NCBI GenBank assembly: GCA_027017505.1
Contig: JALUQR010000130.1
Coordinates: 1 to 10,860 of the forward strand
Direction: 5' to 3'
Length of the DNA: 10,860 nt
Source of the DNA: a bacterium
GTDB lineage: Bacteria > Desulfobacterota > GWC2-55-46 > DRQE01
The notes below the pieces were generated by a model, which had not been told where the DNA came from, did not search any database, and worked only from the letters and a program-made list of their open reading frames with translations. Below are positions 1 through 6,751 of the stretch, piece after piece. A program made the translations under genes and the position numbers. How positions within the stretch are numbered: the first letter of the stretch is position 1; each line of letters begins with the position of its first letter.

Positions 1-43
1 GTGCTATAAGAGATGCAATGTTGGTGTTGATTATTAATGGCAT
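1..43 (-). CDS. fliC: Flagellin, N-terminal 14 codons (partial, runs off the left edge)
   Basis: Reading leftward from an ATG at 43, the reverse strand encodes MPLIINTNIASLIA and is still open at base 1. This matches the start of bacterial flagellins (family pattern M-x-hydrophobic-x-I-N-T-N-I-x-S-L-x-A), the D0 helix that packs the filament core after export through the flagellar type III system. The start is supported by an AAGGAGGG ribosome site at 51-58, 7 bases from the ATG, and by a sigma-28 promoter upstream. Only about 5% of a normal flagellin is visible, so the variable domain that would carry glycans cannot be examined. A hook-associated protein (FlgL) shares some N-terminal similarity but is less likely given the exact INTNIASL string and the promoter class. 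Confidence 0.9.
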   Translation of the reverse strand, partial: MPLIINTNIASLIA

Positions 44-70
44 CGTTCAACCCTCCTTAGTTTTTTTGTT

Positions 71-82
71 GGCATCCATGCC
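71..82 (-). promoter_or_regulatory. GGA-loop hairpin in flagellin leader, candidate CsrA site
   Basis: The minus strand reads GGCATGGATGCC: a 4-bp stem (GGCA/TGCC) closing a TGGA loop, 27 bases upstream of the flagellin start codon. CsrA/RsmA dimers bind GGA in hairpin loops and often bridge a second GGA in the ribosome site; here that second site would be AAGGAGGG at 51-58. Five GGA motifs occur in the leader (minus-strand GGA at 159-161, 139-141, 105-107, 75-77, 54-56). CsrA control of flagellin through such a leader, antagonised by FliW, is established for Bacillus hag; its use here is inferred. Confidence 0.4.
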
Positions 83-97
83 ACTTGCCCATGGGGT

Positions 98-130
98 TCA
101 ACGGTCCTGCGGGCTAAAACATATAAACAC
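98..130 (-). CDS. Possible 10-codon leader peptide upstream of flagellin
   Basis: A GTG at 130 is preceded at 6 bases by AAAGGAGG (137-144), an almost ideal ribosome site, and opens a frame encoding MFICFSPQDR before TGA at 98-100. It lies wholly in the flagellin leader. It could be a translated upstream peptide that influences leader folding, or the AAAGGAGG could be a CsrA-binding GGA site with no translation at all. The peptide resembles no attenuation peptide I know and could be chance. Confidence 0.2.
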   Translation of the reverse strand: MFICFSPQDR

Positions 131-185
131 CTGACACCTCCTTTCTGCCCGTGTTTTTTCCGTCTCACCCCTTACCTACTTAATA

Positions 186-212
186 ATATCGGTAGTATGA
201 AACCAAACTTTA
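186..212 (-). promoter_or_regulatory. Sigma-28 (FliA) promoter of the flagellin gene
   Basis: On the minus strand, TAAA (212-209, extended TAAAGTTT) is followed after exactly 15 bases by ACCGATAT (193-186). The sigma-28 consensus is TAAA-N15-GCCGATAA, so the spacing is exact, the -35 is perfect and the -10 differs at only two of eight positions. Transcription should begin near 178-180 and run leftward into flagellin. The -35 element contains the TAA stop codon of the preceding gene (210-212), so promoter and coding region share bases. This is the usual late class of flagellar promoter and ties flagellin expression to hook completion (FliA/FlgM control) if the host follows the common scheme. 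Confidence 0.9.
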
Positions 213-836
213 CGATAGTTTGATGGAAGGCCCTCCCCCTTCGGCAGGATGAAATATGGCACTGCTCATCTTGTTAAGAAATGGCAAAAGCTCGTACTCA
301 AATATATCAGCAAGAAGGACAATATCCTTCTGTTCGAAGGTCTTTTTGAGCTCTTCCATTATCTTAAGCAGTTCGGGGTAGAACTGCTCGGGGTCTTCTT
401 TAAAAATCTTTCTGTGCGAGAGTGCCCTGTTGTGCCTGAGTGCACTTATGGTTCTCACTATCTCGTTTATGTGCGTGAATATGGCTGATAGATAGTCTCC
501 TGTACTGACCTCTCCCACCCTTATCTTTTTTGAAGTCGCTTCTATATTTTCTTTCACGGTGGCCATGTATTCTTTCAGCACACATATGGCCTCTTCAAAG
601 AGCACCTCGTAGTCGGCACTTACAAGTCTTAACTCCTGGCAGGCTGACAGGGGCTGTTTGAGAACCTCTTCCTCTCTCCAGATTTCCATATTTCTGCCCT
701 CTATCCATAGCTGATGGATGAATCTTCTGTGTGAGGCCATCTCGCCTTCCAGGGTCTTTACAAGCTCACCTATGGTGGAGTTGTTATCCCTGTCTTCAAT
801 ATTGAGCTCCATGTCATCGAGATATATCTTTGGCAT
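210..836 (-). CDS. Protein of unknown function between maf and flagellin (208 aa)
   Basis: Not recognised as a named family. I chose the ATG at 836 because AAAGGAG lies 8 bases upstream; the in-frame ATG at 857 has no ribosome site and that site lies inside its codons. From this start, residues 1 to about 72 (MPKIYLDD..., IGELVKTLEG, IHQLWIEGRNM, ELRLVSA) alternate short beta strands and one helix, suggestive of a small beta-grasp-like fold. Residues 75 to about 192 are mostly amphipathic helix with many Glu/Lys, and the tail is Gly/Pro-rich. No signal peptide or membrane segment is visible. It overlaps the maf gene by 23 bases and its TAA lies inside the flagellin promoter -35. Its position suggests a helper for Maf, a flagellin-binding or regulatory factor; this is inference from context only. 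Confidence 0.85.
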   Translation of the reverse strand: MPKIYLDDMELNIEDRDNNSTIGELVKTLEGEMASHRRFIHQLWIEGRNMEIWREEEVLKQPLSACQELRLVSADYEVLFEEAICVLKEYMATVKENIEATSKKIRVGEVSTGDYLSAIFTHINEIVRTISALRHNRALSHRKIFKEDPEQFYPELLKIMEELKKTFEQKDIVLLADIFEYELLPFLNKMSSAIFHPAEGGGPSIKLS

Positions 837-2733
837 CACATTCACTCCTTTCTTCATTCATTAACTCTGCTATGTATCCTGCGGACTCTTCAAGTCTTGG
901 TATGAACCTTTTTGCCATTGTGTCCACATTCCTGTAGGATTCAATCACTGTGTCAAGGTTCTTCATAAACTCCTTTTTTATGTCCTCTTCTTCCTCTTTG
1001 AGTTCTTCCTTGAGCCTGTATGTATAGGCAACGAGGGCCTCCCAGAGGAAAATCACATCCTCTGACTTCTTGAAGAGTTTTGACTCAAGCTGTTTCAGTC
1101 TTCTGATATTCTCCTTGAAAGATGGTGATATACCTGCCAGCCTGCTTTTATTTTTCATGTACTCTGCCTCACATATTATTTTTCGGGCAAGGTGTGAAAT
1201 ATCTTTAAGGCTCTTTAGCATCTTCTGGAAAGAGTCCATAAGTCCTTTTAGGTCTCTTTGGGGTGGTTCCTTCTCTGCGCTGGTGATTGTATCCTCTATG
1301 TGTGCATCGGTCTTTATGTATCTTCTTATAACCTCTTTCAGCGGGATGTGTTCCATGCCCTTTATGTAGGCTCCTCCCTCGGTTGCGTTTATAACCTTTA
1401 TGTGTGGCTTTGTGTGGCTTAAGTATCGCATGTAGTCTTCAAACCACTGGTGGAATGCCACCCATGCAGTCCTTGTAAGCACTGGCTTTCCATCCACACC
1501 CTTAAGCCACAATGGGCGTATCTCTTTTGGCATCTTCTCTTTAATGGATATATATCTGTTGGATACGATTATCTTACCCTTTTCCCTGTCTATCTTAAGC
1601 TCCTGTTCCGAATATACTCCTCCTGGTGCGTGGGATAGTCCATCGGATGAGAACGAGAGGTCCTGGCCTATAAACACTATGGGGTTGCATCCAAAGGCTA
1701 TCCCCATGGAGAGTGCAGCGGTTGTAACGCTTCCTCCTATATCGGGCAGAAACTCACTGCCCCAGTATCTGGCATGGGCCCTACCGAGTTCCATAAAGGA
1801 GCTAAAGTACACGAACTTTCCCTTTACATCTTTCTCGAATGTGCCGGGGTAGACCAGCTCTGGCAGTACAAGGCGAATCCTCTTTTCCTCCTCTGTGCCT
1901 GTGAAGTACTCCGACATATCCACCTTCTCTGCTGCTATAACCATATCGGCAACGATACCGTGCTTGAGCAATATTCTGTGAGCGGTTATGGCAGCCATTA
2001 TGAGGGCCCTGCCCTTGATGTCTCTAAGAAGGTGTATGTTCTTTCTGAGGGATGGTCCTGCACCAACTATGATGAGTGGTACATCCCTGAACCTTCCAAC
2101 GAGTTTGTCTATCACGGGATACTTTATGATGTTGGGTATGTTGGTAAGGTAGTTCTCTATCCAGTCCAGTCTGGAAAGGATGTTTGTATGTATCTCGCTT
2201 ATGTTGGCTATCTGTGCGTTGCGTATCTTGTTGGTGTATTCCACAAGTTTTTCTGGAAAACACTGTATGTATGCAGGTGGCTGGTAGCTCAGTATGTCCT
2301 CTGTTCCCTCGGTTCTCCTTACTATGTAGGAGGCGACATCGTCTATATCGCTGTATATCATCACCCTGCTGGATGCCAGAACCCCGGAGAGGTCTATCTT
2401 CTGAAGCACCCCTTTCAGTATTGTTATATCAGGCTCGTAAACTATTATCCTTGATGGTGGTTTCTCTGCAACGAGTCTTAAAAGATAGCCACAGCCCATA
2501 CCGAAAAGGCACAGAATATCGTACTTTCTTGACATAACCTCTTCTAACTGCTGGCGGGCCTCCTTCCAGGGGTCATAACGGCTGTGGAAGTATCGGTTTT
2601 TGAACCTGAAGGTGTAATCTCCCGAGCGGGTTCTCTCAAGCTCCACCGCATTACTGCATTCACGCAGAAGGGTGTAGAGCTTTCTGTTTTTCTTCTCTAT
2701 GCATCTTAGGTTTTTCTCATACGGGGTATTCAT
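814..2733 (-). CDS. maf: Maf-type flagellin glycosyltransferase (DUF115/MptE-like)
   Basis: A 639-residue cytoplasmic protein of the motility-associated factor (Maf) family, which transfers nonulosonic acids such as pseudaminic or legionaminic acid from CMP donors to Ser/Thr of flagellin before export. Seen: an N-terminal region with a glycine-rich turn (LFGMGCGYL, about 77-85) and YEPD at 99-102; the central DUF115 Rossmann-like core beginning PLIIVGAGPSL (219-229), continuing to the acidic FIGQDLSFS (354-362) and SHAPGG (367-372); NATEGGAYIKG (449-459); and a helical C-terminal region (about 490-625) rich in Glu and Lys. Length and domain order fit the family. The gene abuts the GH57 stop codon directly and has AGGAGG just upstream. 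Adjacency to flagellin is typical of Maf. The sugar used cannot be read from the sequence. The symbol maf here is not the unrelated nucleotide pyrophosphatase. Confidence 0.92.
   Translation of the reverse strand: MNTPYEKNLRCIEKKNRKLYTLLRECSNAVELERTRSGDYTFRFKNRYFHSRYDPWKEARQQLEEVMSRKYDILCLFGMGCGYLLRLVAEKPPSRIIVYEPDITILKGVLQKIDLSGVLASSRVMIYSDIDDVASYIVRRTEGTEDILSYQPPAYIQCFPEKLVEYTNKIRNAQIANISEIHTNILSRLDWIENYLTNIPNIIKYPVIDKLVGRFRDVPLIIVGAGPSLRKNIHLLRDIKGRALIMAAITAHRILLKHGIVADMVIAAEKVDMSEYFTGTEEEKRIRLVLPELVYPGTFEKDVKGKFVYFSSFMELGRAHARYWGSEFLPDIGGSVTTAALSMGIAFGCNPIVFIGQDLSFSSDGLSHAPGGVYSEQELKIDREKGKIIVSNRYISIKEKMPKEIRPLWLKGVDGKPVLTRTAWVAFHQWFEDYMRYLSHTKPHIKVINATEGGAYIKGMEHIPLKEVIRRYIKTDAHIEDTITSAEKEPPQRDLKGLMDSFQKMLKSLKDISHLARKIICEAEYMKNKSRLAGISPSFKENIRRLKQLESKLFKKSEDVIFLWEALVAYTYRLKEELKEEEEDIKKEFMKNLDTVIESYRNVDTMAKRFIPRLEESAGYIAELMNEERSECDAKDISR
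845..850 (-). promoter_or_regulatory. Ribosome site that fixes the start of the 208-aa gene
   Basis: Minus-strand AAGGAG (850-845) stands 8 bases before the ATG at 836 and lies inside the last codons of maf. It is also within codons 3 to 4 of the longer reading that would start at 857, which argues for the shorter protein. Confidence 0.75.
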
Positions 2734-4767
2734 CTATCCTCCTGTTTTGAATGCCCTGAGTGTGAAGGATATTCTGTTTATCCCGCGCCATATCCACCAT
2801 GCGGTCTCATCTGTCTCTCCAACGGAATGGTATATTCTGAAGAAGAAGTTTCCGCCCGTCTCCTCGTAGTGAACCATTGGTACTGAATAAAGTTCTGCCT
2901 TGTCTGTGAATATCTCCACATACTTATCTCTGTCGCCAATCCTTATCCATCCCTCTGTTGCTCCGAGACAGCTTCTTGCAGACACCCTGTAGTTTACGGG
3001 CTCACCGTGCAGAACCTTTCTTCCTGCCAGATAGAACCTTTCTGGAAAGAGCCCTCCATTTACGGTCTCATACCATAGGCTGTCCTTTCTGAACCCTTCT
3101 GGTATGAATGTGAATATACCGAGCCTCAGGGAGGATGCGGTAAGCCCCTTTACCCTTAATCTGTATGTCACATCAATCCTGGGCTCTTCCTTCCACACCC
3201 TGTAGTCCTTCCTCAGTGTTCCAATGTTCATGGGTATCTCTGCCGAAATGTTCAAAAACCTCTTGTTTTCCTCCACCTGTGGAGATACCCTGCAGAGGTC
3301 TGTTGTCTTGGTGCCATCACCTGCTATGTGTATGAGGTGGGCACTGAAGAAGTCCGCCCCAAACTGTATATCCTCGTAATAGCCATGTGGCAGTGTGCCC
3401 ACAAGTGGTGTGGAAGAGACCCTTGAGAATACAGCTGACCTCAGTGCAAGCCCCTTGTTCTCTATAAACTCTGCGTCAACAGATGGTGTTTTTACCTGAA
3501 GAAGGTTATCCCTTCGTGTCACAGTGGAAGCCACTTTTACCATAACAAAAGGGGCACCCATGGGTTCACAGGAAGGCTGATGGGGGTTTACATGGCAAGC
3601 ATCCTCTGGGCTGGCCTCTGTAGCAGGCCCTGGGCTGTTTTCTTCAAGGAGTTTCTCTGTTGTGTGTTTCAGCCAGCCCATCAGGTCTCTGAAGTAGAGG
3701 AATTTTTCATCTATTGTGTTGGTTCTGAAGTCACTGCCCCAGAGCTCACAGAGTGCCCTTTTAAGGGGGTGGAGGGTTTCCTCACCAGCCCTGCCCTCAA
3801 GGGTTTTCAGGTTATGATATACCCTGTAGCATACAGCATTTATGTGGGTATTATCCCTGCCCGATACCGCCCATCTTACGGGGTTGTACTTTTCCTGTTT
3901 TTTGCACACAAGCGGGGTCTCGGGAGATTCAAGCTCTATACTGTGGTATGCCAGGGGATGGCCTGTAAAGTGTTTCATCACAAAAGATGGGGTAACAATG
4001 GTGGTCTCTTTGAGTGAGGCAAGCTCTCTTAAAAGCTCTTTGACCCTTCTTGACTCACCCTTTCTGAATGTTCCCTCACCAGGGCGGTATCCGAACACCT
4101 CTGCATCGTTTCCGTAAACCACAAAAGCCCTCTCTTCGGTGGTATGGTGATGGCTCAGAAGAAACTCCAGGTATTCTTTCGTGGTCAGCTCTCCGTACAC
4201 ACAGCGCTGGAACTTCTGGAAGGCTATGGAATGGTTCCACAGAAGCCCTATCCTGTCGGTTATGCCTGTTGCCAGCTGGGGATAATAGAGGAATCTTTTA
4301 GGATAGTGGTTGTATCTGTAGCAGTTATTCCAGTCCATTATTATGGCAGAGTAGCCTGCACCTTTGAAAAGCTCCACAAGTCCTTTTGAAAAGGTCTGCT
4401 CGTTAACAAGGGCTATCTTTGGGGTTTTACAGAAAAACTCTCTGTAGTGCTTGTTTCCAATCTCAAGGTTCCACCTGTTTACATCTGCTGGCACAAGTGG
4501 CATTATAAGCTGTGAATGGCCAGAGCCTATAAACTCGCACATACCCTTATCCCACAGCTCTTGCAGTTTCTTTATGAAGCTTCTGTCCCTTCGTTCTATC
4601 TCCTTAAGTGTATGGGCAGATGCCTCCATGCCCAGGGGTATGCCCTCTTCTGCAAGTTCAAGAATCGGCCAGTAGGAGTTCTCTATAATGCCTGAATAGT
4701 CGTCCTCCGGTATCAGGGAGAACGCAAGGTTAAGGTGGAACACTGTGTACAGATAGAGTCTGCCCAT
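2734..4767 (-). CDS. Glycoside hydrolase family 57-type protein with C-terminal beta domain
   Basis: A 677-residue protein counted from the ATG at 4767, preferred because AGGA lies 7 bases upstream and it sits 2 bases past the previous stop; a GTG at 4782 would add five residues. GH57 enzymes are retaining (beta/alpha)7-barrel enzymes acting on alpha-glucans. Visible motifs: FHLN near residue 10 (in place of the usual HQP), GSGHSQLIMPLVP near 81-93 (second conserved region), ALVNEQTFS near 119-127 with E123 as likely nucleophile, YGNDAEVFGYRPGEG near 218-232 with D221 as likely acid/base, and RWAVSGRDNTHINA near 298-311. A Pro-rich linker around 377-405 leads to a second half (about 405-670) that looks beta-sandwich-like. 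No signal peptide is seen, so it acts in the cytoplasm. In this operon it may trim or build a glycan rather than degrade starch; substrate unknown. Confidence 0.85.
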   Translation of the reverse strand: MGRLYLYTVFHLNLAFSLIPEDDYSGIIENSYWPILELAEEGIPLGMEASAHTLKEIERRDRSFIKKLQELWDKGMCEFIGSGHSQLIMPLVPADVNRWNLEIGNKHYREFFCKTPKIALVNEQTFSKGLVELFKGAGYSAIIMDWNNCYRYNHYPKRFLYYPQLATGITDRIGLLWNHSIAFQKFQRCVYGELTTKEYLEFLLSHHHTTEERAFVVYGNDAEVFGYRPGEGTFRKGESRRVKELLRELASLKETTIVTPSFVMKHFTGHPLAYHSIELESPETPLVCKKQEKYNPVRWAVSGRDNTHINAVCYRVYHNLKTLEGRAGEETLHPLKRALCELWGSDFRTNTIDEKFLYFRDLMGWLKHTTEKLLEENSPGPATEASPEDACHVNPHQPSCEPMGAPFVMVKVASTVTRRDNLLQVKTPSVDAEFIENKGLALRSAVFSRVSSTPLVGTLPHGYYEDIQFGADFFSAHLIHIAGDGTKTTDLCRVSPQVEENKRFLNISAEIPMNIGTLRKDYRVWKEEPRIDVTYRLRVKGLTASSLRLGIFTFIPEGFRKDSLWYETVNGGLFPERFYLAGRKVLHGEPVNYRVSARSCLGATEGWIRIGDRDKYVEIFTDKAELYSVPMVHYEETGGNFFFRIYHSVGETDETAWWIWRGINRISFTLRAFKTGG

Positions 4768-4769
4768 GG

Positions 4770-6032
4770 CTACATCCTGCACATGCGGGTCTGGGTTTTG
4801 GCTGTGTCTACCTCTATGCGGATTTTTCTTATCAAAAGTTCTGCCCTTTCTATGGCCTCCTTACGCGAGTCCGCACACACAAGCACACTGCCCCTTCTTT
4901 TTGTATGGTCTGTTATCTCTTCCAGCTGGTCTCCCTCTTTAACCCCTATGTTGAGGTGTTTCACATAATCTGGAAGCTCCTCTACCTCTGGTGCGATTAT
5001 CTTTGTTACCGTACCAGGCCCTGTAAAGATGAACCTGTTTGCCTGGTAGCAGACAGGCCTCAGCTTATCGGGTGGAGTAACCTTAAGGCCCAAGGCAAGG
5101 AGTATGGCCATACCAGTTATGTTTATACCGTATACAAGTGGTATGGTTATTGTGGAGAAGAATCCTCCGCTAAGTCTTGATGCAACCTCTATGATAACGG
5201 GGCTACCTTCTCTGAGCACTATATCTGCCTTTATCACGCCATCTTCAATTTCTATGGCGTCTGCTGTATCCTGTAACACCTCTCTTATACTTTCATCTAT
5301 CCGGGGGGAGAATCTACTCGGTGTTTCACCTCCATCTTCTATGACATATGGATATGTCTCTTTGAGTCTCGAGTAGTTTCTATCTGCGATTCCGCAAAGA
5401 TACACCCTTCCCCTTATTACCAGAGCCTCTGCGCTTATCTGTGCGCCGTCAAGCCATTCCTCAATGATGAGTCTTTTAGAGGGTGAGTGTCTTATGGCCC
5501 TGCTGAAGGCCTCTTCCAGGTCTTCCTGTGGTGTAACCCTTATAACGCCCCTTGCCCCTCTGCTATCAACGGGCTTTATAACCGCCCTTTCGAAGGCCCT
5601 TATCTTTTCCCTGATTTCATCCACAGACCCAACAGATGCAAACCCTGGCACGGGCACACCCTTCTGTGCGAGTACTTTTTTCATAATAAACTTATCTGTG
5701 GTCACGAAGGCTGTACTTCTGGATATACCTGGCAGTCTGAGAAGCTCTGCGACCTCTGCAACAGCCCTTACCGCATCGCTTGCTATGGTTATAACGCCAT
5801 CTATTCTGCGTTTTTTTGCAAAGCGCAGTACCTTGGAGGCCACATCCACCGGGTTGTATATATCCGCACAGATGAACCAGTCTGCCAGTGCCCTTCCAGG
5901 TGCACGGGGATTTATGTCACACACAACCACATCAAGTCCCATCTGTTTTGCAATCCTTATACCCTCAACCGCCTCAACACCGCCTGAAAGCACAAGCAGT
6001 GTCTTTTTGCCCCTGAAGTTCATCTCACCCAT
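4770..6032 (-). CDS. CarB/biotin-carboxylase-like ATP-grasp ligase
   Basis: A 420-residue ATP-grasp protein. These enzymes activate a carboxylate as an acyl phosphate and join it to an amine or other nucleophile. Seen: an N-terminal Rossmann-like pre-ATP-grasp domain (TLLVLSGGVEAVEGIRIAKQ, 11-30; NPRAPG, 41-46); the ATP-grasp core with lysine K153 in VIKPVDSRGARGV (151-163), the IIEEWLDG hinge (189-196) and metal-binding E282 and R286 in IEVASRLSGG (281-290). The C-terminal region ends with a small alpha/beta segment (about 378-410). Start: the ATG at 6032 has GGAGG only 3 bases upstream; the in-frame ATG at 6023 overlaps the SDR stop as ATGA, so the true start may be codon 4. It lacks the duplicated structure of full CarB. 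A likely role is amide ligation of an amino acid or acyl group onto a sugar; substrate unknown. Confidence 0.85.
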   Translation of the reverse strand: MGEMNFRGKKTLLVLSGGVEAVEGIRIAKQMGLDVVVCDINPRAPGRALADWFICADIYNPVDVASKVLRFAKKRRIDGVITIASDAVRAVAEVAELLRLPGISRSTAFVTTDKFIMKKVLAQKGVPVPGFASVGSVDEIREKIRAFERAVIKPVDSRGARGVIRVTPQEDLEEAFSRAIRHSPSKRLIIEEWLDGAQISAEALVIRGRVYLCGIADRNYSRLKETYPYVIEDGGETPSRFSPRIDESIREVLQDTADAIEIEDGVIKADIVLREGSPVIIEVASRLSGGFFSTITIPLVYGINITGMAILLALGLKVTPPDKLRPVCYQANRFIFTGPGTVTKIIAPEVEELPDYVKHLNIGVKEGDQLEEITDHTKRRGSVLVCADSRKEAIERAELLIRKIRIEVDTAKTQTRMCRM

Positions 6033-6751
6033 GCACCTCCGTTTATGCTTATGGTCTGGGCTGTAAGGTAGGAGGACTCATCTGATGCCAGGAATATGGC
6101 AGCCCCAACCATATCCTCATATGTTGCAAGCCTCTTTATGAGCATAAGTGAGTCCACTGTTTTTCTCACCTCAGGGCTCATGGTCTTCTCTGTAAACTCA
6201 CCTGCTATAACCCCTGGAGAAAGGGTGTTAACACATATGTTCCGTGGTCCCAGGAACCTTGCAAGATTATGTGTTAAGGCCATGAGTGCCATCTTTGCAC
6301 AGGCATATGAGGGTGTTCTTGGCCCTCCGTATTCACCTGAAAGTGAGCCTATGTTTATTATCCTGCCGTTGTCCGTTATGTATGGCAGTACCTCCTGACA
6401 ACAGCGGAATACCCCTGTGAGGTTCACATCTATGACCTCGTTCCACTCTTCCTCTGTCTGTTTATCAAAGTCTGCCGGTCTGTTTATCCCCGCATTATTT
6501 ACGAGCACATTTATGTGTCCGTAGTGTTCTGCCACTTTTTTGAAGGCCCCTTTTATGCTGTTGCGGTCTCTAACATCAAGTTTAAGGATCAGTTCTGCCC
6601 CTATATCCCTTGCAACCCTTTCTGCCCTCTGTTTTTCCCTGCAGTAGGTTACCACCACCTTTGCCCCTTCACGGGCATAGCCACGGGCTATGGCTTCTCC
6701 AAGGCCACGGCTTGAGCCTGTTATCACACACACCTTGTCTTTAAGACGCAT
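6020..6751 (-). CDS. Short-chain dehydrogenase/reductase (FabG/PtmA-like)
   Basis: A 243-residue classical SDR, of normal family length, using NAD(P)(H) to oxidise or reduce a hydroxyl/keto group. Motifs: cofactor loop TGSSRGLG (11-18), DV at 59-60, NNAG (85-88), structural N110, catalytic S136 and Y149/K153 in SYACAK (148-153), and SPG at 178-180. The complete Asn-Ser-Tyr-Lys tetrad is present, so it should be active. Fatty-acid FabG is the closest general family, but the setting between a transaldolase and an ATP-grasp enzyme in a flagellin-modification operon suggests a sugar substrate; Campylobacter ptmA is an SDR in legionaminic-acid synthesis. It overlaps the transaldolase by 11 bases and has GGAGG 9 bases upstream, so translation is probably coupled. 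Confidence 0.92.
   Translation of the reverse strand: MRLKDKVCVITGSSRGLGEAIARGYAREGAKVVVTYCREKQRAERVARDIGAELILKLDVRDRNSIKGAFKKVAEHYGHINVLVNNAGINRPADFDKQTEEEWNEVIDVNLTGVFRCCQEVLPYITDNGRIINIGSLSGEYGGPRTPSYACAKMALMALTHNLARFLGPRNICVNTLSPGVIAGEFTEKTMSPEVRKTVDSLMLIKRLATYEDMVGAAIFLASDESSYLTAQTISINGGAWVR

Larger units (their letters stand above)
44..209 (-). other. Flagellin promoter and 5' leader region
   Basis: The 166 bases between the last operon gene and the flagellin start hold a sigma-28 promoter (186-212), an estimated leader of about 135 nt, a small GGA-loop hairpin (71-82), two strong ribosome-site sequences (137-144 and 51-58), a possible 10-codon reading frame (98-130) and an A-tract on the coding strand at 61-67. 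No T-tract-following hairpin is present on the minus strand, so I see no intrinsic terminator separating the upstream operon from flagellin; read-through is possible. Confidence 0.8.

Noticed and set aside
61..82. Hairpin beside a T-tract as an intrinsic terminator
   Set aside because: On the plus strand the T-tract precedes the hairpin, and on the minus strand the tract is A, so neither orientation fits a terminator.
44..180. Known riboswitch (for example cyclic-di-GMP) in the flagellin leader
   Set aside because: I could not match the conserved core of the cyclic-di-GMP class or another common riboswitch; only short stems and GGA motifs are seen.
837..857. Longer start for the 208-aa gene, adding seven residues (MKKGVNV)
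   Set aside because: No ribosome site precedes 857, whereas AAAGGAG inside those codons is ideally spaced for the ATG at 836.
1735..1765. Second sigma-28-like -10 sequence (GCCCGATA on the minus strand)
   Set aside because: No TAAA at the required distance, and it lies inside maf coding sequence.
1774..2454. Plus-strand open frame of 226 residues
   Set aside because: Antisense to the well-supported maf gene; Tyr/Cys/Val-rich and without recognisable motifs.
4768..4782. GTG start for the GH57 gene, adding MQDVA
   Set aside because: No ribosome site is seen before the GTG; the ATG at 4767 has AGGA at 7 bases, and GH57 motif I normally lies very close to the N-terminus.
5464..6066. Plus-strand open frame of 200 residues
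   Set aside because: Antisense to the ATP-grasp gene; Ser/Thr/Leu-rich composition typical of a reverse reading, no ribosome site or domain evidence.
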